Shown here: positions 48,560 through 60,900 of the stretch, in pieces
How the letters are laid out: every line of letters begins with the position of its first letter
Position numbering within the stretch: position 1 is the stretch's first letter
NCBI RefSeq assembly: GCF_009665255.1
Contig: NZ_CP035686.1
Coordinates: 1,736,001-1,800,000, forward strand
DNA length: 64,000 bases
Source of the DNA: Vibrio metoecus
GTDB taxonomy: Bacteria; Pseudomonadota; Gammaproteobacteria; Enterobacterales; Vibrionaceae
Direction: 5' to 3'
Notes under the pieces: model-generated
The model's input: only the letters and a program-made list of their open reading frames with translations
Database searches by the model: none
What the model was told of the DNA's origin: nothing
Program-made: the position numbers and the translations under genes

Positions 48560-49444
48560 TCACACCTGAGTACGACCTAGAGAAATCACCACGCGGCGGT
48601 TTTTGTCTTTGCCAATCGGTGAAGCGTTATCAGCAATCGGCCGACGCTTGCCATAACCTTGCACCTGAATTCGATCTTCCGGCAAACCGATGGATTTAAA
48701 ATACTCCCTCAGCACTTCAGCACGCTTTTCAGAGAGATTTTGACTGTTGTTGTTAGTGTCGGTTGAATCGGTGTAGGTCGATACCAGCACTAAATCAATA
48801 TCGGAGTTATAGCGTACATATTCGGCAATTTGAGCTAAGCGCTTTTGCGAAGCTTTGTTCAGCTCAACGCTATCGCCTTGGTCGTAATGCAAAATCGTGA
48901 ACGAAATGTCCTCGAAACTGTAAGGCAGTAACTTGGAAATGCAGTCGCTAAATTCGTTGTAAGGTTGCTGGAAGAGCACCGCAGAAAGCGCCACTTCAAC
49001 GCGTTGATCGCGGCTTTGCCAATCTTGGTAGCTAAAGGTTGGGTAACGCCCTTTTTCAAGCTCACTCAACAGTGACCAAGCCGTTTGCCCGCCAATATAA
49101 CCATCAAATTGTTTGAAGAATTGTAGATTGGTAATGCGATCTGCCGCCTCACCCGGTCGCCAAATCGGCGGCATAGACACAAGGCTAACGTTACGAGTAT
49201 CGCCCATCGGGCGGCGCATTTTCAGTTCGAAATCGAGGTTGATTTTTTTGCCAGCACGAGAAGAAAACTCGGCATCCCCATAGTTCGGGATCGGGTGCAC
49301 AAGGCGGCATTCCAACGGCGTGTTGGTTTGCATTTGCCACGTAGACTGCTGTGGTGTTGCCACATAACGCACCTCCAACGCCAAAGCAACTGGCGCTGAT
49401 AATGTGCTCAAGGCAAACAAACTTGTGATAACCCATTTATTCAT
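48560..49444 (-). CDS. motY: Sodium-type flagellar motor protein MotY
   Basis: A 294-residue periplasmic protein with signal peptide [22 protein letters not shown]. The N-terminal part (to about 170) belongs to the T-ring/MotX-binding domain. The C-terminal OmpA/peptidoglycan-binding domain has LAEIAEYV-like helices, [26 protein letters not shown] and [15 protein letters not shown]. It anchors PomA/PomB stators of the Na+-driven polar flagellum. A 7-bp hairpin (CAGGTGG/CCACCTG, 49478-49498) lies in its leader, 34 bp upstream of the start. The region 49499-49718 shows no gene. Confidence 0.94.
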   Translation of the reverse strand: MNKWVITSLFALSTLSAPVALALEVRYVATPQQSTWQMQTNTPLECRLVHPIPNYGDAEFSSRAGKKINLDFELKMRRPMGDTRNVSLVSMPPIWRPGEAADRITNLQFFKQFDGYIGGQTAWSLLSELEKGRYPTFSYQDWQSRDQRVEVALSAVLFQQPYNEFSDCISKLLPYSFEDISFTILHYDQGDSVELNKASQKRLAQIAEYVRYNSDIDLVLVSTYTDSTDTNNNSQNLSEKRAEVLREYFKSIGLPEDRIQVQGYGKRRPIADNASPIGKDKNRRVVISLGRTQV

Positions 49445-49718
49445 AAATACTTTTTCTCACTACTGGTACTGCATGCTCAGGTGGAGGTTTGCCACCTGCG
49501 AGACTTGATGATTTAGATGCAAAAATCTAGCCAGCGCGATAGTAACATGGATAACGATAAACGGAATTGACTCTCGGTTAACCGATTAAACCTTCAGCAG
49601 TCAAACACCACCGATCCTCTTTCTTGAGCAATTAATTGCCTTGATTTGAATAGGCTAGGTTTTTCTCCCGAGCAGAATCTGCAATAATGCCAGCCTTATC
49701 ACACAATTTAGAACCCGC

Positions 49719-50393
49719 ATGACTGATAAAAATGACGCGCAGACCCTGAGAAAACGCTTTCGCGGTTATTTTCCTGTGGTTATCGATGTAGAAACCGCAG
49801 GATTCAATGCTCAGACGGATGCCCTTCTTGAAATTTGTGCCGTTACTTTGAGTATGGATGAAAATGGGGATTTGCACCCAGCAAGCACGATTCATTTTCA
49901 TGTCGAGCCTTTTGAAGGCGCTAACCTTGAAAAAGCCGCATTGGAATTTACTGGGATTTATGACCCATTCAGCCCACTGCGTGGCGCCGTCACTGAAGAT
50001 CATGCTTTAAAAGAAATTTACAAACTGGTTCGCAAAGAACAAAAAGCCGCAGACTGCAGCCGCGCCATCATTGTGGCGCATAACGCGCATTTTGATCATA
50101 GTTTTGTGATGGCGGCGAGCGAACGTTGTAAATTAAAACGTGTTCCATTCCATCCTTTTGCCACGTTTGATACTGCGGCTCTGAGCGGTCTTGCTTTCGG
50201 GCAGACCGTGCTTGCCAAAGCGTGTAAAACCGCAGGGATGGAATTTGACAATCGCGAGGCACATTCTGCCTTGTACGATACCCAAAAAACTGCAGAGCTG
50301 TTCTGCACCATTGTCAACCGATGGAAGGCTTTAGGTGGCTGGCCATTGGTCAATGATAATGAGGACAATAACAATGATGCCGACTTAGATTGA
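49719..50393 (+). CDS. rnt: Ribonuclease T
   Basis: A 224-residue DEDDh exonuclease trimming 3' ends of tRNA and other RNAs. Motif I is [20 protein letters not shown], motif [13 protein letters not shown], and motif [17 protein letters not shown]. The length is typical. It is divergent from motY. Confidence 0.96.
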   Translation: MTDKNDAQTLRKRFRGYFPVVIDVETAGFNAQTDALLEICAVTLSMDENGDLHPASTIHFHVEPFEGANLEKAALEFTGIYDPFSPLRGAVTEDHALKEIYKLVRKEQKAADCSRAIIVAHNAHFDHSFVMAASERCKLKRVPFHPFATFDTAALSGLAFGQTVLAKACKTAGMEFDNREAHSALYDTQKTAELFCTIVNRWKALGGWPLVNDNEDNNNDADLD

Positions 50394-50496
50394 AGCTCGC
50401 TACTGCGTATGAGCGACTTCAACAGGTAAGGCCTGTCCCCACACCACCTCTTTTTTCAGGTAGTCAGGGGAAACACACAACATCCCGAGAAAAAAT

Positions 50497-51822
50497 ATGA
50501 ATCCAGTAGTCATTTCCGTTTGTGTCATGCTGCTACTAGCCCTGATGCGGGTGAACGTCGTGGTTGCTTTGACGTTCAGTGCCATCGTTGGTGGTTCAGT
50601 CGCAGGTATGAGTTTAAATGATACCGTTGCCGCTTTTGAAAGCGGTTTGGGTGGCGGAGCCACTATCGCCTTAAGTTACGCTATGCTCGGCACCTTTGCC
50701 GTCGCGATTTCTAGATCGGGCATAACCGACTTACTCGCGCAAAGTGTGATTCGTCGCATTCATGGTCAAGAAAACCATGTGGCTTCTACGGGCCTGAAAT
50801 ACGTTGTGCTGATTTCATTGCTGCTCATGGCAATGGCATCACAAAACGTTATTCCCGTGCACATCGCGTTCATCCCGATTTTGATCCCACCACTGCTGAG
50901 CGTATTCGCCAAGCTCAAGCTCGATCGCCGCTTAGTCGCGTGCGTACTGACTTTTGGTTTGATCACCCCTTACATGGTACTTCCAGTCGGTTTTGGAGGC
51001 ATTTTCCTCAACAACATTCTGCTGAAAAACCTGCATGATAATGGATTGGAAGCCATCACGGCCAGCCAAGTGCCTACGGCAATGATTCTGCCTGCGATTG
51101 GTATGATCTTTGGTCTATTGCTAGCGGTCTTTTTCAGCTACCGTAAACCTCGTGAATATCAAGAAACTGAGTTGACGGTGGTTCAGCAAGACAGTTTTGC
51201 AATCAATAGCAAACACATCGCCATCGCAGGATTGGGGATTGCTGCTGCGTTGGCCGTACAGTTGTTTACGGGATCAATGATTATTGGCGCACTGGCTGGC
51301 TTCATGGTGTTCACTTTTGGTGGTGTGATTGCGTGGAAAGAAACGCACGACGTGTTCACCAAAGGCGTACACATGATGGCGATGATTGGTTTTATCATGA
51401 TTTCTGCGGCCGGTTTTGCGGCGGTAATGAAAGCCACAGGAGGCGTTGAAACGTTAGTCGCCTCACTCTCCACTAGCATTGGAGACAACAAAGCCTTGGC
51501 TGCCCTACTGATGTTAGTGGTGGGTCTGTTAGTGACCATGGGTATCGGTTCTTCTTTCTCAACCATTCCAATTATTGCCACCATTTATGTACCACTCTGC
51601 CTCTCGTTTGGTTTTTCACCGATGGCGACGGTTGCTCTCGTGGGTACCGCTGCTGCATTAGGTGATGCTGGCTCCCCAGCTTCCGATTCAACGTTAGGCC
51701 CAACCTCTGGCCTCAATGCCGATGGTCAACATGAGCATATTTGGGAAACCGTAGTACCAACTTTTATCCATTACAACCTACCGCTCATTGTCTTCGGCTG
51801 GATTGCCGCTATGGTGCTGTAA
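50497..51822 (+). CDS. Na+/H+ antiporter-family membrane transporter
   Basis: A 441-residue protein with about 11-12 predicted helices. Short conserved stretches ([77 protein letters not shown]) are typical of the NhaC-related YuiF/COG2056-type group, which also includes putative amino-acid transporters. Substrate is not known. The Shine-Dalgarno sequence is weak (GAGAAA). The gene is convergent with purF. Confidence 0.8.
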   Translation: MNPVVISVCVMLLLALMRVNVVVALTFSAIVGGSVAGMSLNDTVAAFESGLGGGATIALSYAMLGTFAVAISRSGITDLLAQSVIRRIHGQENHVASTGLKYVVLISLLLMAMASQNVIPVHIAFIPILIPPLLSVFAKLKLDRRLVACVLTFGLITPYMVLPVGFGGIFLNNILLKNLHDNGLEAITASQVPTAMILPAIGMIFGLLLAVFFSYRKPREYQETELTVVQQDSFAINSKHIAIAGLGIAAALAVQLFTGSMIIGALAGFMVFTFGGVIAWKETHDVFTKGVHMMAMIGFIMISAAGFAAVMKATGGVETLVASLSTSIGDNKALAALLMLVVGLLVTMGIGSSFSTIPIIATIYVPLCLSFGFSPMATVALVGTAAALGDAGSPASDSTLGPTSGLNADGQHEHIWETVVPTFIHYNLPLIVFGWIAAMVL

Positions 51823-51849
51823 CTACAGCGTAGTGAGAAATAACACCTA

Positions 51850-51882
51850 CGAAAAAGGCTTCCCGAGGGAAGCCTTTTTGTT
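51850..51882. terminator. Bidirectional terminator between antiporter gene and purF
   Basis: A stem AAAAAGGCTTCCC/GGGAAGCCTTTTT with a short loop has A and T tracts on opposite sides. Confidence 0.88.
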
Positions 51883-51917
51883 ACTGGACGGAGATTCAAT
51901 CATGACACTCTGAGCGA

Positions 51918-53432
51918 TTAAGCGCCTTCGTTGTGTAACTCTAGGTTCGCCAGATCTTGCTGAATCTCACGTTGATATTTTGCATCATCACAACGCATGG
52001 ACTCGAGGAAATCCAAGTACTGCTGGTCAATATCACCCGTTACGTATTCACCATTGAAAACCGAGGCTTCAAACTTGACGATATCCGGATTGCCACAGCG
52101 TACCGCGTCCACCAGATCATCGATAGTTTGGAAAATCAGTGCATCAGCACCAATTTGCTTACAGATCGCGTCATTGTCACGACCGTGAGCAATCAGTTCA
52201 TTGGCACTTGGCATATCAATACCATACACGTTCGGGAAGCGGATCTCAGGTGCAGCAGAAACGATGTACACCTTCTTCGCGCCGGAATCACGAGCCATTT
52301 CGATGATCTGCTCCGAGGTCGTGCCACGTACGATTGAGTCATCCACCAACAGTACATTCTTATCCTTAAACTCTGAGCGAATCGCATTGAGTTTACGACG
52401 TACCGATTTCTTACGTTGCTGCTGACCCGGCATAATAAAGGTACGGCCAACATAGCGGTTTTTCACAAAACCTTGGCGGTATGGTTTATCAATTGCCTGA
52501 GCAATTTGCAGTGCGATATCACACGACGTTTCTGGAATTGGAATAACCACATCAATATCGAGATCGCTGTAGTCCGCTTTAATGCGCTCACCCAAGCGGT
52601 TGCCCATTTCCACACGTGCGCTGTACACCGAAATTTTGTCGATGAAGGAGTCAGGACGCGCAAAATAAACAAACTCAAAGATACACGGGTTCAGGGCTGG
52701 GTTATCTGCACACTGTTTGGTGTAAAGCTCACCATCAAAAGTGACATAAATCGCTTCACCCGGTGCCACATCACGCACAAAATCAAAACCCACAGCATCC
52801 AGCGCCACCGATTCTGAAGCCACCATGTATTCGTGCTGACCATTGGTTTCGCGCTTGCCGAGGCACAATGGGCGAATACCATGTGGGTCACGAAATGCAA
52901 CCATACCGTGACCAATGATCATCGCCGCCACCGCGTAAGCACCACGAATGGTACGGTGTACATTGCTGATGGCACGGAATACATCCTCAGCTGTCACGTT
53001 GCCTTTTACCGTATCGATCTCATGTGCCAGCACATTGAGCAACACTTCAGAGTCAGACGTGGTATTGACATGACGGCGATCTTTTTCGAACAACTTCTGG
53101 CGCACTTGGTTCGCGTTGGTCAGATTACCGTTGTGAGCAAGTGTGATACCGAAAGGAGAGTTGACATAGAAAGGTTGAGCTTCTGAGGCACTGGAGCTGC
53201 CTGCGGTTGGGTAACGCACATGGCCGATCCCGACATTGCCTTGCAGGCGTTGCATGTGTTTCGCTTCAAAGACATCCCTGACTAATCCATTTGCCTTACG
53301 CAGACGAAAACGATTGCTTTCTATGGTACAAATACCCGCGGCATCTTGGCCACGATGCTGCAGCACAGTCAAAGCGTCATAAATTGACTGGTTTACAGGC
53401 GTTGTTCCCACGATTCCAACAATACCACACAT
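51918..53432 (-). CDS. purF: Amidophosphoribosyltransferase
   Basis: A 504-residue first committed enzyme of purine synthesis. The N-terminal glutaminase has its nucleophile Cys2 right after Met (MCGIVGIVG), and PRPP-site [13 protein letters not shown] is near residue 365. HNGNLTNA and RPLCLG are further motifs. It is downstream of cvpA, and the two form the PurR-regulated operon. Confidence 0.97.
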   Translation of the reverse strand: MCGIVGIVGTTPVNQSIYDALTVLQHRGQDAAGICTIESNRFRLRKANGLVRDVFEAKHMQRLQGNVGIGHVRYPTAGSSSASEAQPFYVNSPFGITLAHNGNLTNANQVRQKLFEKDRRHVNTTSDSEVLLNVLAHEIDTVKGNVTAEDVFRAISNVHRTIRGAYAVAAMIIGHGMVAFRDPHGIRPLCLGKRETNGQHEYMVASESVALDAVGFDFVRDVAPGEAIYVTFDGELYTKQCADNPALNPCIFEFVYFARPDSFIDKISVYSARVEMGNRLGERIKADYSDLDIDVVIPIPETSCDIALQIAQAIDKPYRQGFVKNRYVGRTFIMPGQQQRKKSVRRKLNAIRSEFKDKNVLLVDDSIVRGTTSEQIIEMARDSGAKKVYIVSAAPEIRFPNVYGIDMPSANELIAHGRDNDAICKQIGADALIFQTIDDLVDAVRCGNPDIVKFEASVFNGEYVTGDIDQQYLDFLESMRCDDAKYQREIQQDLANLELHNEGA

Positions 53433-53464
53433 GTCCTAATCCTCGATTTCAACCGTCTCCGGCG

Positions 53465-53956
53465 CTAAATCGCGCCAGAGAGAAAACTTGATGTTGCTTT
53501 TAGGTGTTCAAAGAACGGAGCAATAACGCGACTGAATTCAGGCACTAACTGCGAACTCTTCCACCACTCTGTGTTTGGAAATGCGGTAAACGCATCCATG
53601 AAGAACAGACCTGCTGCGACAATCAACACACCACGTAGTGCACCAAACACCACGCCGAGAATTCTGTCGGTTCCTGATAGTCCTGTTTTTTCGACCAATT
53701 GGGCAATCACGTAGTTAACGATAGCACCCACGATTAAAGTCGCCACGAACAAAGCCGCAATCGCCGCTCCATTACGAAACATATCGTCTTTAATGTTGGT
53801 GAAGTACACCGCCAGTTTGGCGTAATACTCCGAAGCGATATAAAACGCCCCAAACCAAATCACTAAAGACAAGGCTTCTTTAGCAAAGCCGCGAACAAGA
53901 CTGATCAGCGCAGACAGGCCGATCACACTTAAAATGACAATATCTAACCAGTTCAT
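53465..53956 (-). CDS. cvpA: CvpA family inner-membrane protein
   Basis: A 163-residue protein with four hydrophobic helices, starting [49 protein letters not shown] is the family motif. In E. coli it is needed for colicin V export; its wider role is unclear, with reported links to bile tolerance. It is the first gene of the cvpA-purF operon. Confidence 0.95.
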   Translation of the reverse strand: MNWLDIVILSVIGLSALISLVRGFAKEALSLVIWFGAFYIASEYYAKLAVYFTNIKDDMFRNGAAIAALFVATLIVGAIVNYVIAQLVEKTGLSGTDRILGVVFGALRGVLIVAAGLFFMDAFTAFPNTEWWKSSQLVPEFSRVIAPFFEHLKATSSFLSGAI

Positions 53957-54004
53957 GAGTTCTTACATCTTAAGTTGGCGCGCATTTTAACAGAAAAAAA
54001 CGCG

Positions 54005-54020
54005 ACGCAAACGTTTTCTT
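54005..54020 (-). promoter_or_regulatory. PurR box of cvpA-purF
   Basis: ACGCAAACGTTTTCTT equals the PurR consensus. It lies about 50 bp upstream of cvpA and overlaps the last bases of dedD including its stop codon. Confidence 0.85.
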
Positions 54021-54606
54021 ATGGGTTTAATGGTTTAAATTTGAGCAATTGACCTTTGGCACCGGTAATTTTTTCTAATTCCAGCAGCTGAGTTTCTAGC
54101 TTAGATTTCGACACATCCGGACCAATAATCACTCGGGTAAAATCATTCTCTTGTTTGACATGCGCCTGATAGCCACGCTTTTGCAGATCCGCGACCACAC
54201 TGCGTGCATTGTCTGCGTTCTTTAATGCCATGAGCTGAATGATCCAAGCGGAATCTTGGTAATCGTTGGTTTCTGGCACTTCCGTCACTGTCACCGGTAC
54301 CTGCTCCACCACTTTTGTAGGTGGTGGATTTTTGGGTACAGAAGCGGTACTTGCAGCTACAGACGGGCTTTCAGTACCCGTTTGAGTAACGGACACCGGC
54401 GCTTCGGGCAGTGCAATGGTATCTTGTACTGGATCCTGCACCTCAAACTTTTCTACTTCACCTTCTAGCTGCGGTTTGATAGGAATGCTAGCGATCTCTT
54501 CTTTAAAGTGCGTTTTCTTACCATCGAGCACATCGGGCAACACAATCACACCGATCGCCACCAACACGATGGTGCCAACTAAACGGCTTTGAAATTTACT
54601 GGCCAT
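54019..54606 (-). CDS. dedD: DedD family SPOR-domain cell-division protein
   Basis: A 195-residue bitopic protein. One N-terminal helix (VGTIVLVAIGVIVLPDVLDG), a Pro/Val/Thr-rich linker, and a C-terminal SPOR domain of about 75 residues (WIIQLMALKNADNARSVVADL...) that binds denuded septal peptidoglycan. It starts 3 bp downstream of folC in the same direction. Confidence 0.93.
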   Translation of the reverse strand: MASKFQSRLVGTIVLVAIGVIVLPDVLDGKKTHFKEEIASIPIKPQLEGEVEKFEVQDPVQDTIALPEAPVSVTQTGTESPSVAASTASVPKNPPPTKVVEQVPVTVTEVPETNDYQDSAWIIQLMALKNADNARSVVADLQKRGYQAHVKQENDFTRVIIGPDVSKSKLETQLLELEKITGAKGQLLKFKPLNP

Positions 54607-54609
54607 TTA

Positions 54610-55872
54610 CTATCCTCTCTTCTGCCAATGCTCAAGCACTTCACCCACGGTATGGAAAGAGCCTGCTACCACAATGACATCTTGCGCTGAAACTTGTGTC
54701 AACGCGGCTTCAAATGCCGCTACCGGATTAGCATATTGAATATTGCCTGCGGGTAAATACTGGCAAAGCTGTTCCGCCGTTGCAGCGCGAGGACCAGACA
54801 GAGAAGCTGGATACCAATGTGTTACCACTGGATTCAGTTCCATCACTGTCGAGGCAATGTCTTTATCGTGCAGCATACCTAACACCAAATGGATCACTTG
54901 CTGCGGATAACGCTGCTTGAGCTGCTCCACTAAATAGTGCGCAGAGTGTGGGTTGTGCGCCACATCCAGCACTATGGTTGGCTCACGGCTAATTACCTGC
55001 ATACGTCCCGCCAATTGCGCATGACGTAACCCTTCAACAACATCAAGATCACTGATTTCTAGCCCAGAACAGCCGAGCGCCATCAGCGCCGTCGCAGCAT
55101 TGGGTAAAGGCAGTGACGGAACGGGCAAGTCCGTTAACTCAAAACGCCCACTGCGCCAATGCCAAGTAGTCTCTGAGGTTTTTTCATAGCTGAATTGAAT
55201 TTCAACTTGGTGCAGCTTGGCGCCAATATCATCAGCATGCGCCGCAACCGTCGCAGGTGGTTTAGGTTGCCCACAGATCGCAGGTTTACCTGAGCGGAAG
55301 ATCCCTGCTTTTTCATAACCAATGACAGCAATATCATTACCGAGCCAATCGGTATGATCCAGAGCTAAGCTAGTAATCACACTGACATCGTGCTCAACAA
55401 TGTTGGTGGCATCAAGGCGACCACCCAACCCAACTTCCAGTAGTAATACATCCACTTTCTGTTGTTGGAAAAGGTAAAGCGCAGCCAAGGTGCCAAATTC
55501 AAACAGACTTAAGCTCACGTCACCACGCTCTTGCTCAATATGCGCAAACGCTTGGGTGTGCATCTCATCGGGCAGATCTTGCCCATTGATGCGTACGCGC
55601 TCGTTATAACGAATCAGATGAGGTGAGCTGTACACGCCAACGGAATAGCCGGCTTGCAGCAAAATGGCTTCCATTAATGCACAGGTGGAACCTTTACCAT
55701 TGGTACCCGCCACTGTGATGATGGTTGGTGCAGGTTTGGTGAGTTTGGTTTTTTGGGCAACGGCTTGAACGCGTTCTAAGCCGAGATCAATTGCTGAAGT
55801 GTGTATGTGGGCTAAATAATCAAGCCACACCGCGAGTGGAGATGTGGCTTGAGGAACAGGCTTTTGAGTCAT
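54610..55872 (-). CDS. folC: Bifunctional folylpolyglutamate/dihydrofolate synthase
   Basis: A 420-residue Mur-ligase-type enzyme. The P-loop is GTNGKGSTCALMEAIL near residue 58, with SSPHLIRYNERVRINGQ next. FEFGTLAALYLF and LEVGLGGRLDATN follow, and VLDVAHNPHSAHYL near the C-domain. It lies between accD and dedD, the order seen in E. coli. Confidence 0.96.
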   Translation of the reverse strand: MTQKPVPQATSPLAVWLDYLAHIHTSAIDLGLERVQAVAQKTKLTKPAPTIITVAGTNGKGSTCALMEAILLQAGYSVGVYSSPHLIRYNERVRINGQDLPDEMHTQAFAHIEQERGDVSLSLFEFGTLAALYLFQQQKVDVLLLEVGLGGRLDATNIVEHDVSVITSLALDHTDWLGNDIAVIGYEKAGIFRSGKPAICGQPKPPATVAAHADDIGAKLHQVEIQFSYEKTSETTWHWRSGRFELTDLPVPSLPLPNAATALMALGCSGLEISDLDVVEGLRHAQLAGRMQVISREPTIVLDVAHNPHSAHYLVEQLKQRYPQQVIHLVLGMLHDKDIASTVMELNPVVTHWYPASLSGPRAATAEQLCQYLPAGNIQYANPVAAFEAALTQVSAQDVIVVAGSFHTVGEVLEHWQKRG

Positions 55873-55916
55873 CTAACGTACAACCATAGAATCCGTTGGT
55901 TTAGTTAGCGCTTACT

Positions 55917-56843
55917 TTACCCTTTTTTGTTGGCTTCTGGTACCGCATAAGGAGCTTCATTTGGCGCGTCGTTCACAGAAACCACTAGCGGAGACGCTTG
56001 GCCAGTCATTTTAGCCAATAGGCTAGAAACGCGTTGGCGCATATCACGACGATCAACAATCATATCGATCGCGCCATGCTCAAGCAGAAATTCGCTGCGT
56101 TGGAAACCTTCTGGCAGGTCTTCACGTACCGTTTGTTCAATAACACGACGACCAGCAAAACCGATCAGCGCCTTAGGTTCACCAATATTGATATCACCAA
56201 GCATCGCCAAGCTAGCCGAAACACCACCCATGGTCGGGTCGGTCATCACGGAAATGAACGGCAGACCTTTATCAGACAAACGCTCTAACGCCGCACTGGT
56301 TTTTGCCATCTGCATCAGAGACATCAACGCCTCTTGCATACGTGCACCACCACTGGCGGAGAAACAGATCAAACCACAGTTGTGTTCCATTGCCGCTTCG
56401 ACCGCACGCACAAAGCGAGCGCCTACTACAGAGCCCATTGATCCTCCCATGAAGGAGAATTCAAATGCACAAGCCACCACAGGAACGCCAAGTACCGCAC
56501 CTTTCATAACAACCAGTGCATCTTTCTCACCACTGGCTTTCTGAGCAGCAACGATACGCTCTTTGTAGCGTTTAGAATCTTTAAACTTCAGTTTGTCTTG
56601 TGGCTCTAGCTCTTCACCCAACTCAAAACGTTCACCTTGATCGAGGAACGTTTCCAAGCGGCGGCGCGCTTTCATGCGCATATGGTGATTACACTTAGGA
56701 CAAACTTCTAGGTTACGCTCTAATTCGGCGTAATAAAGCACCTGTTCACACGACGTACATTTAGTCCAAACACCTTCTGGAATAGAGGCTTTGCGTGAAC
56801 TACCAATGTTGCTTTTCTCTAAAATTTTTTCGAGCCAACTCAT
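55917..56843 (-). CDS. accD: Acetyl-CoA carboxylase carboxyltransferase subunit beta
   Basis: A 308-residue subunit making malonyl-CoA with AccA. The N-terminal zinc ribbon uses C29, C32, C48 and C51. The crotonase-like core has [21 protein letters not shown] and [21 protein letters not shown]. The C-terminal extension is Pro/Ala rich. A 9-bp stem (CTCCTG/CAGGAG, 56866-56884) lies in its leader. In E. coli accD mRNA is self-regulated by the zinc domain, which may apply here. Confidence 0.97.
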   Translation of the reverse strand: MSWLEKILEKSNIGSSRKASIPEGVWTKCTSCEQVLYYAELERNLEVCPKCNHHMRMKARRRLETFLDQGERFELGEELEPQDKLKFKDSKRYKERIVAAQKASGEKDALVVMKGAVLGVPVVACAFEFSFMGGSMGSVVGARFVRAVEAAMEHNCGLICFSASGGARMQEALMSLMQMAKTSAALERLSDKGLPFISVMTDPTMGGVSASLAMLGDINIGEPKALIGFAGRRVIEQTVREDLPEGFQRSEFLLEHGAIDMIVDRRDMRQRVSSLLAKMTGQASPLVVSVNDAPNEAPYAVPEANKKG

Positions 56844-57015
56844 GGAAGACCTTTTACTCTCAATCTCCTGCCATTAGCAGGAGAGATAAATTCGACAAAA
56901 ACGCGTGTGGATTAAAGCACAGAAAATGCTAACTGTAGACAAAAAACTGGTTGTACCTATTTCCGCCCTTAGGCCACAGCACAATATTGTTTATTTTTGA
57001 GTCAATTACTAGCCG

Positions 57016-57810
57016 TTAGTTCAAATTATCCGGTAAGAAAAGTGGCCCAATTGGCATTTCTGGCAATCCAAAATGCGCAGGATAATCCACTTCTACCAAA
57101 TAAAGACCTTCTGCTTTTGCTGTCGCAGCAGCCAAAGTCCGATTTTTTTGCTCAAGTAACCATTGAATCCATTCCGGCTTCTGCTCGCCACGCCCCACCG
57201 CAATCAAACTACCGGTGATATTACGCACCATATGATGCACGAACGCATTGGCTTTGATGTCAATCACCACATAGCGGCCGTGACGAGTGACATTCAAATG
57301 CATGAGATTGCGCCAAGGGCTACGTGATTGACAATGCACTGCGCGGAATGAAGTGAAATCGTTTTCGCCGAGCAAGTATTGTCCGGCTTGCTGCATTTTT
57401 TCGACATCCAGTTCACCGTGATAATGACTGACACCAGAATTCAAAATGCCAGGACGGTAAACATGGTTGTAGATGACATAACGATAGCGTCTGGCTGTAG
57501 CACTGAATCGTGCATGAAAGTCGTCTGGTACTGAGCAGGCCCAACGCACTGCAATATCTTTGGGCAAATTAGCATTGGCGCCCATCGTCCATGCCACCAT
57601 CTGCCGTTCCGCGGTAGTATCAAAATGTACTACTTGCCCTGTACCGTGAACACCTGCATCCGTTCGACCCGCACATTGTACTTCAACCGGATGATTGGCA
57701 ATTTTGCTCAGCGCTTTTTCTAGCGCTTCTTGAACACTTTTGACTTCTCTTTGGCGCTGCCAACCATAGTAGTGAGTCCCGTCATACTCAATACCTAACG
57801 CAATTCTCAT
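57016..57810 (-). CDS. truA: tRNA pseudouridine(38-40) synthase
   Basis: A 264-residue enzyme. The catalytic aspartate is D51 in [26 protein letters not shown] and [17 protein letters not shown] are conserved. It lies 105 bp downstream of hubP, with a terminator between. Confidence 0.96.
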   Translation of the reverse strand: MRIALGIEYDGTHYYGWQRQREVKSVQEALEKALSKIANHPVEVQCAGRTDAGVHGTGQVVHFDTTAERQMVAWTMGANANLPKDIAVRWACSVPDDFHARFSATARRYRYVIYNHVYRPGILNSGVSHYHGELDVEKMQQAGQYLLGENDFTSFRAVHCQSRSPWRNLMHLNVTRHGRYVVIDIKANAFVHHMVRNITGSLIAVGRGEQKPEWIQWLLEQKNRTLAAATAKAEGLYLVEVDYPAHFGLPEMPIGPLFLPDNLN

Positions 57811-57881
57811 GCTACTTGTCTCAATAAAAATGGGGCGGGAAGTATAAACAGTTTGCTCATAAATTTCTAATCACCAGAAAA

Positions 57882-57911
57882 GTAAAAGGCAGCTAAGCTG
57901 CCTTTTAAAGA
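57882..57911 (-). terminator. Terminator after hubP
   Basis: A perfect stem AAAAGGCAGC/GCTGCCTTTT, with minus-strand TTTTACTTTT tail. Confidence 0.8.
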
Positions 57912-57915
57912 GTGG

Positions 57916-60900
57916 TTATACTCGCCCATTAAGAACATCAATTAGCCGTTTAGCTTGCTGACGAATTTCATCATCACCGTCAACAATCGCCTCTTCGAGT
58001 AATTTGATAGCACCTTTCTCATCGTTCATTTCGATGTAAATTTTCGCAAGATCCAACTTACCCGCGGCTTCCGCGCCACTATCCACATCGATATCTCGAA
58101 TATCACCGATCACATCGGGGAACTCATCCAGACCCACATCAAGCTTCAGTTCTTCTTCATCTGGGTTTAGGTTTTGCTCTTCCGATTCAACCTGTGCCAT
58201 TAATTCATCAATCGTCATGTAACCATCACGCTGCGGGTCGAAATCCAACAGATCCTCTTGCGAACCCCAATTCTCAGGTTTTGCTTGTGGCTCTGGTGTT
58301 TCACTTGCCCAAATTGCCTGCTCGTCTTCCGGCACGTCATCCGGTAACTGTGCTTGCTGATCTGGCGTTAAGTGGAAACCGTTCCAGTCTTCCCCTCCCA
58401 TCTGCAACATGGCATCAATATCCATGCCTGCACTGTCGATCGTTTTCGCATCGAGCGGACGATCAAAACTGAATGTTTTTTCGTTTTCCGGTCTTTCGCT
58501 TAACCAATCATGTAATGCATCTTCATCGTAGCCTTGTTGAGAAGCTCGACTAGCGGTCTCGGTTGGTGTTTCAGACGCAATCTCAAGCGCAGCTGCGGGA
58601 ACTTGGTCTACATCTGGCTCAAGACTGGTTCCAAGCTCCGGCTCTGCAGGCACTTGCAACACTTCGGCGAGTGCATCATCTTCGGTAAACTCTGGCAGTT
58701 CCTGTTCATCCAGTGCAATGAACTCTTGCTCTACTTCTGGATCAAGGCTGGTTTCAAGCTCTGGCTCCTCGACAGGCGCTTGCAACGCTTCAGCAAGTGC
58801 ATCTTCTTCGGTGAACTCGGGCAGTTCCAGCTCATCCAGTGCAGTGAACTCATCCTCAGTTTCTGCCTCTGGGCTTACTTCAAGCTCTGACTCCTCGACA
58901 GGCGCTTGCAACGCTTCAGCAAGTGCATCTTCTTCGGTGAACTCTGGCAGTTCCAGTTCATCCAGTGCAACGAACTCTTCTTCAGCTTCTGGCTCAGGGC
59001 TTACTTCAAGCTCTGGCTCCTCGATAGGCGCTTGCAACGCTTCAGCAAGTGCATCTTCTTCGGTGAACTCGGGCAGTTCCTGTTCATCCAGTGCAACGAA
59101 CTCTTGCTCTACTTCTGGATCAAGGCTGGCGTCTAGTTCCGACTCTTCAGGAGTTGGCAACGCTTCGGCGAGTGCATCTTCTTCGGTGAACTCGGGCAGT
59201 TCCAGCTCATCCAGTGTTGCGAACTCGTCCTCAGCTTCTGGCTCCGGGCTTACTTCAAGCTCTGGCTCCTCGACAGGCGCTTGCAACGCTTCAGCAAGTG
59301 ACTCTTCTTCGGTGAACTCTGGCAGTTCCAGTTCATCCAGTGTTGCGAAGTCGTCCTCAGCTTCTGGCTCAGGGCTTACTTCAAGCTCTGGCTCCTCGAC
59401 AGGCGCTTGCAACGCTTCAGCAAGTGCATCTTCTTCGGTGAACTCTGGCAGTTCCAGTTCATCCAGTGCAATGAACTCTTGCTCTACTTCTGGATCAAGG
59501 CTGGCTTCTAGTTCCGACTCTGCAGGAGTTGGCAACGCTTCGGCGAGGGCATCTTCTTCGGTGAACTCGGGCTGTTCCAGTTCATCCAGTGCAGTGAACT
59601 CATCCTCAGCTTCTGGCTCCGGGCTTACTTCAAGCTCTGGCTCTTCGATAGGCGCTTGCAACGCTTCGGCGAGTGCCTCTTCTTCGGTGAACTCTGGTAG
59701 TTCCAGTTCATCTAGTGCAACGAACTCTTCTTCAGCTTCTGGCTCAGGGCTTACTTCAAGCTCTGACTCCTCGACAGGCGCTTGCAACGCTTCAGCAAGT
59801 GCATCTTCTTCGGTGAACTCTGGCAGTTCCAGATCATCCAGTGCAACGAACTCTTGCTCTACTTCTGGATCAAGGCTGGCTTCTAGTTCCGACTCTGCAG
59901 GTGCTTGCAACGCTTCGACGAGGGCATCTTCTTCGGTGAACTCTGGTAGTTCCAGTTCATCAAGTGCAACGAATTCTTGCTCTACTTCTGGATCAAGGCT
60001 AAGTTCAAGATCCTGTTCAGAAACGGCTTGTTCGTTACTCAATTCAGGTGCGAAATCATCTAGTAGATCATCATCGATGATACTGGTCTCTATATCTTGA
60101 TCTGTATCATTCGCGTCAGCAGTGACTGGCTCAGGTTGAGGATCCATGTCAAGCTCAGAGACATCAGTCATATCCTGTTGAGCGAATGTACTAAAAGCCT
60201 GCTCTTCCGTTTCCTCAGGCAACACCAAATCATTGATAGTCAATGCTTCATCTTGTTGCTCTTCTTTTGTCTCATGGCTATCTGCAATATCGGACAAGTC
60301 ATTGATAGCACTAGTGCTTAATGATGGTGCCTCTAGATTATCAGCCCCATGCGAAGAGGTTTCCTCTTCAAAGGCCCAATCATCATCTTGAGGAATGCCA
60401 AACTCATTCGCAGGAAGTGTATTTTGAGGTAAAGGCGCCGACTCCTCTTCGGTACTGCCTTCAATTTCTGGTTTGAAATCAAAATCATCGGCTTGCGCAA
60501 TTGACTCTAATTCATCACGTTGAGGCTCAAGTAAAGGATCGGTAGCGGGTGCAGAGTTGAGTAAATCATCAATGAAAGTATCGCTATTAAATTCATCGTC
60601 AATCGGGGAATCAACTTGTTCTGCTTGTTGCTCTATTTCAAGTAATTCATCAAACAGCTCAGTGCCGTCTTCAACACTGAGTTTTTCCGGAGCCACTGAG
60701 AATTCACTGGTTTCAACCGACTCATCATCTAAATCCAAGTCATCGAGCAACTCATCCAACAGTTCCGTGCTATTTTGATCAATATCGAGTCCAGATAGAT
60801 CTTCATTCGATATCGGCTCACCCAACACCTCATCCAGTAATTGCGTACTGTCTTGCTCTAATTCAGCTAATGGTTCATCAGCTTGTGCGAGATGAGTCGC

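Noticed and set aside
56866..56884. Hairpin CTCCTG...CAGGAG ahead of accD as a terminator
   Set aside because: No T tract follows on the minus strand; it is more likely a leader structure or chance.
58718..60100. A 460-codon Ser-rich open frame on the plus strand inside hubP
   Set aside because: It is the antisense shadow of the repetitive acidic hubP coding sequence; Glu/Leu codons read backwards give Ser/Ala. It has no ribosome-binding site or homology.
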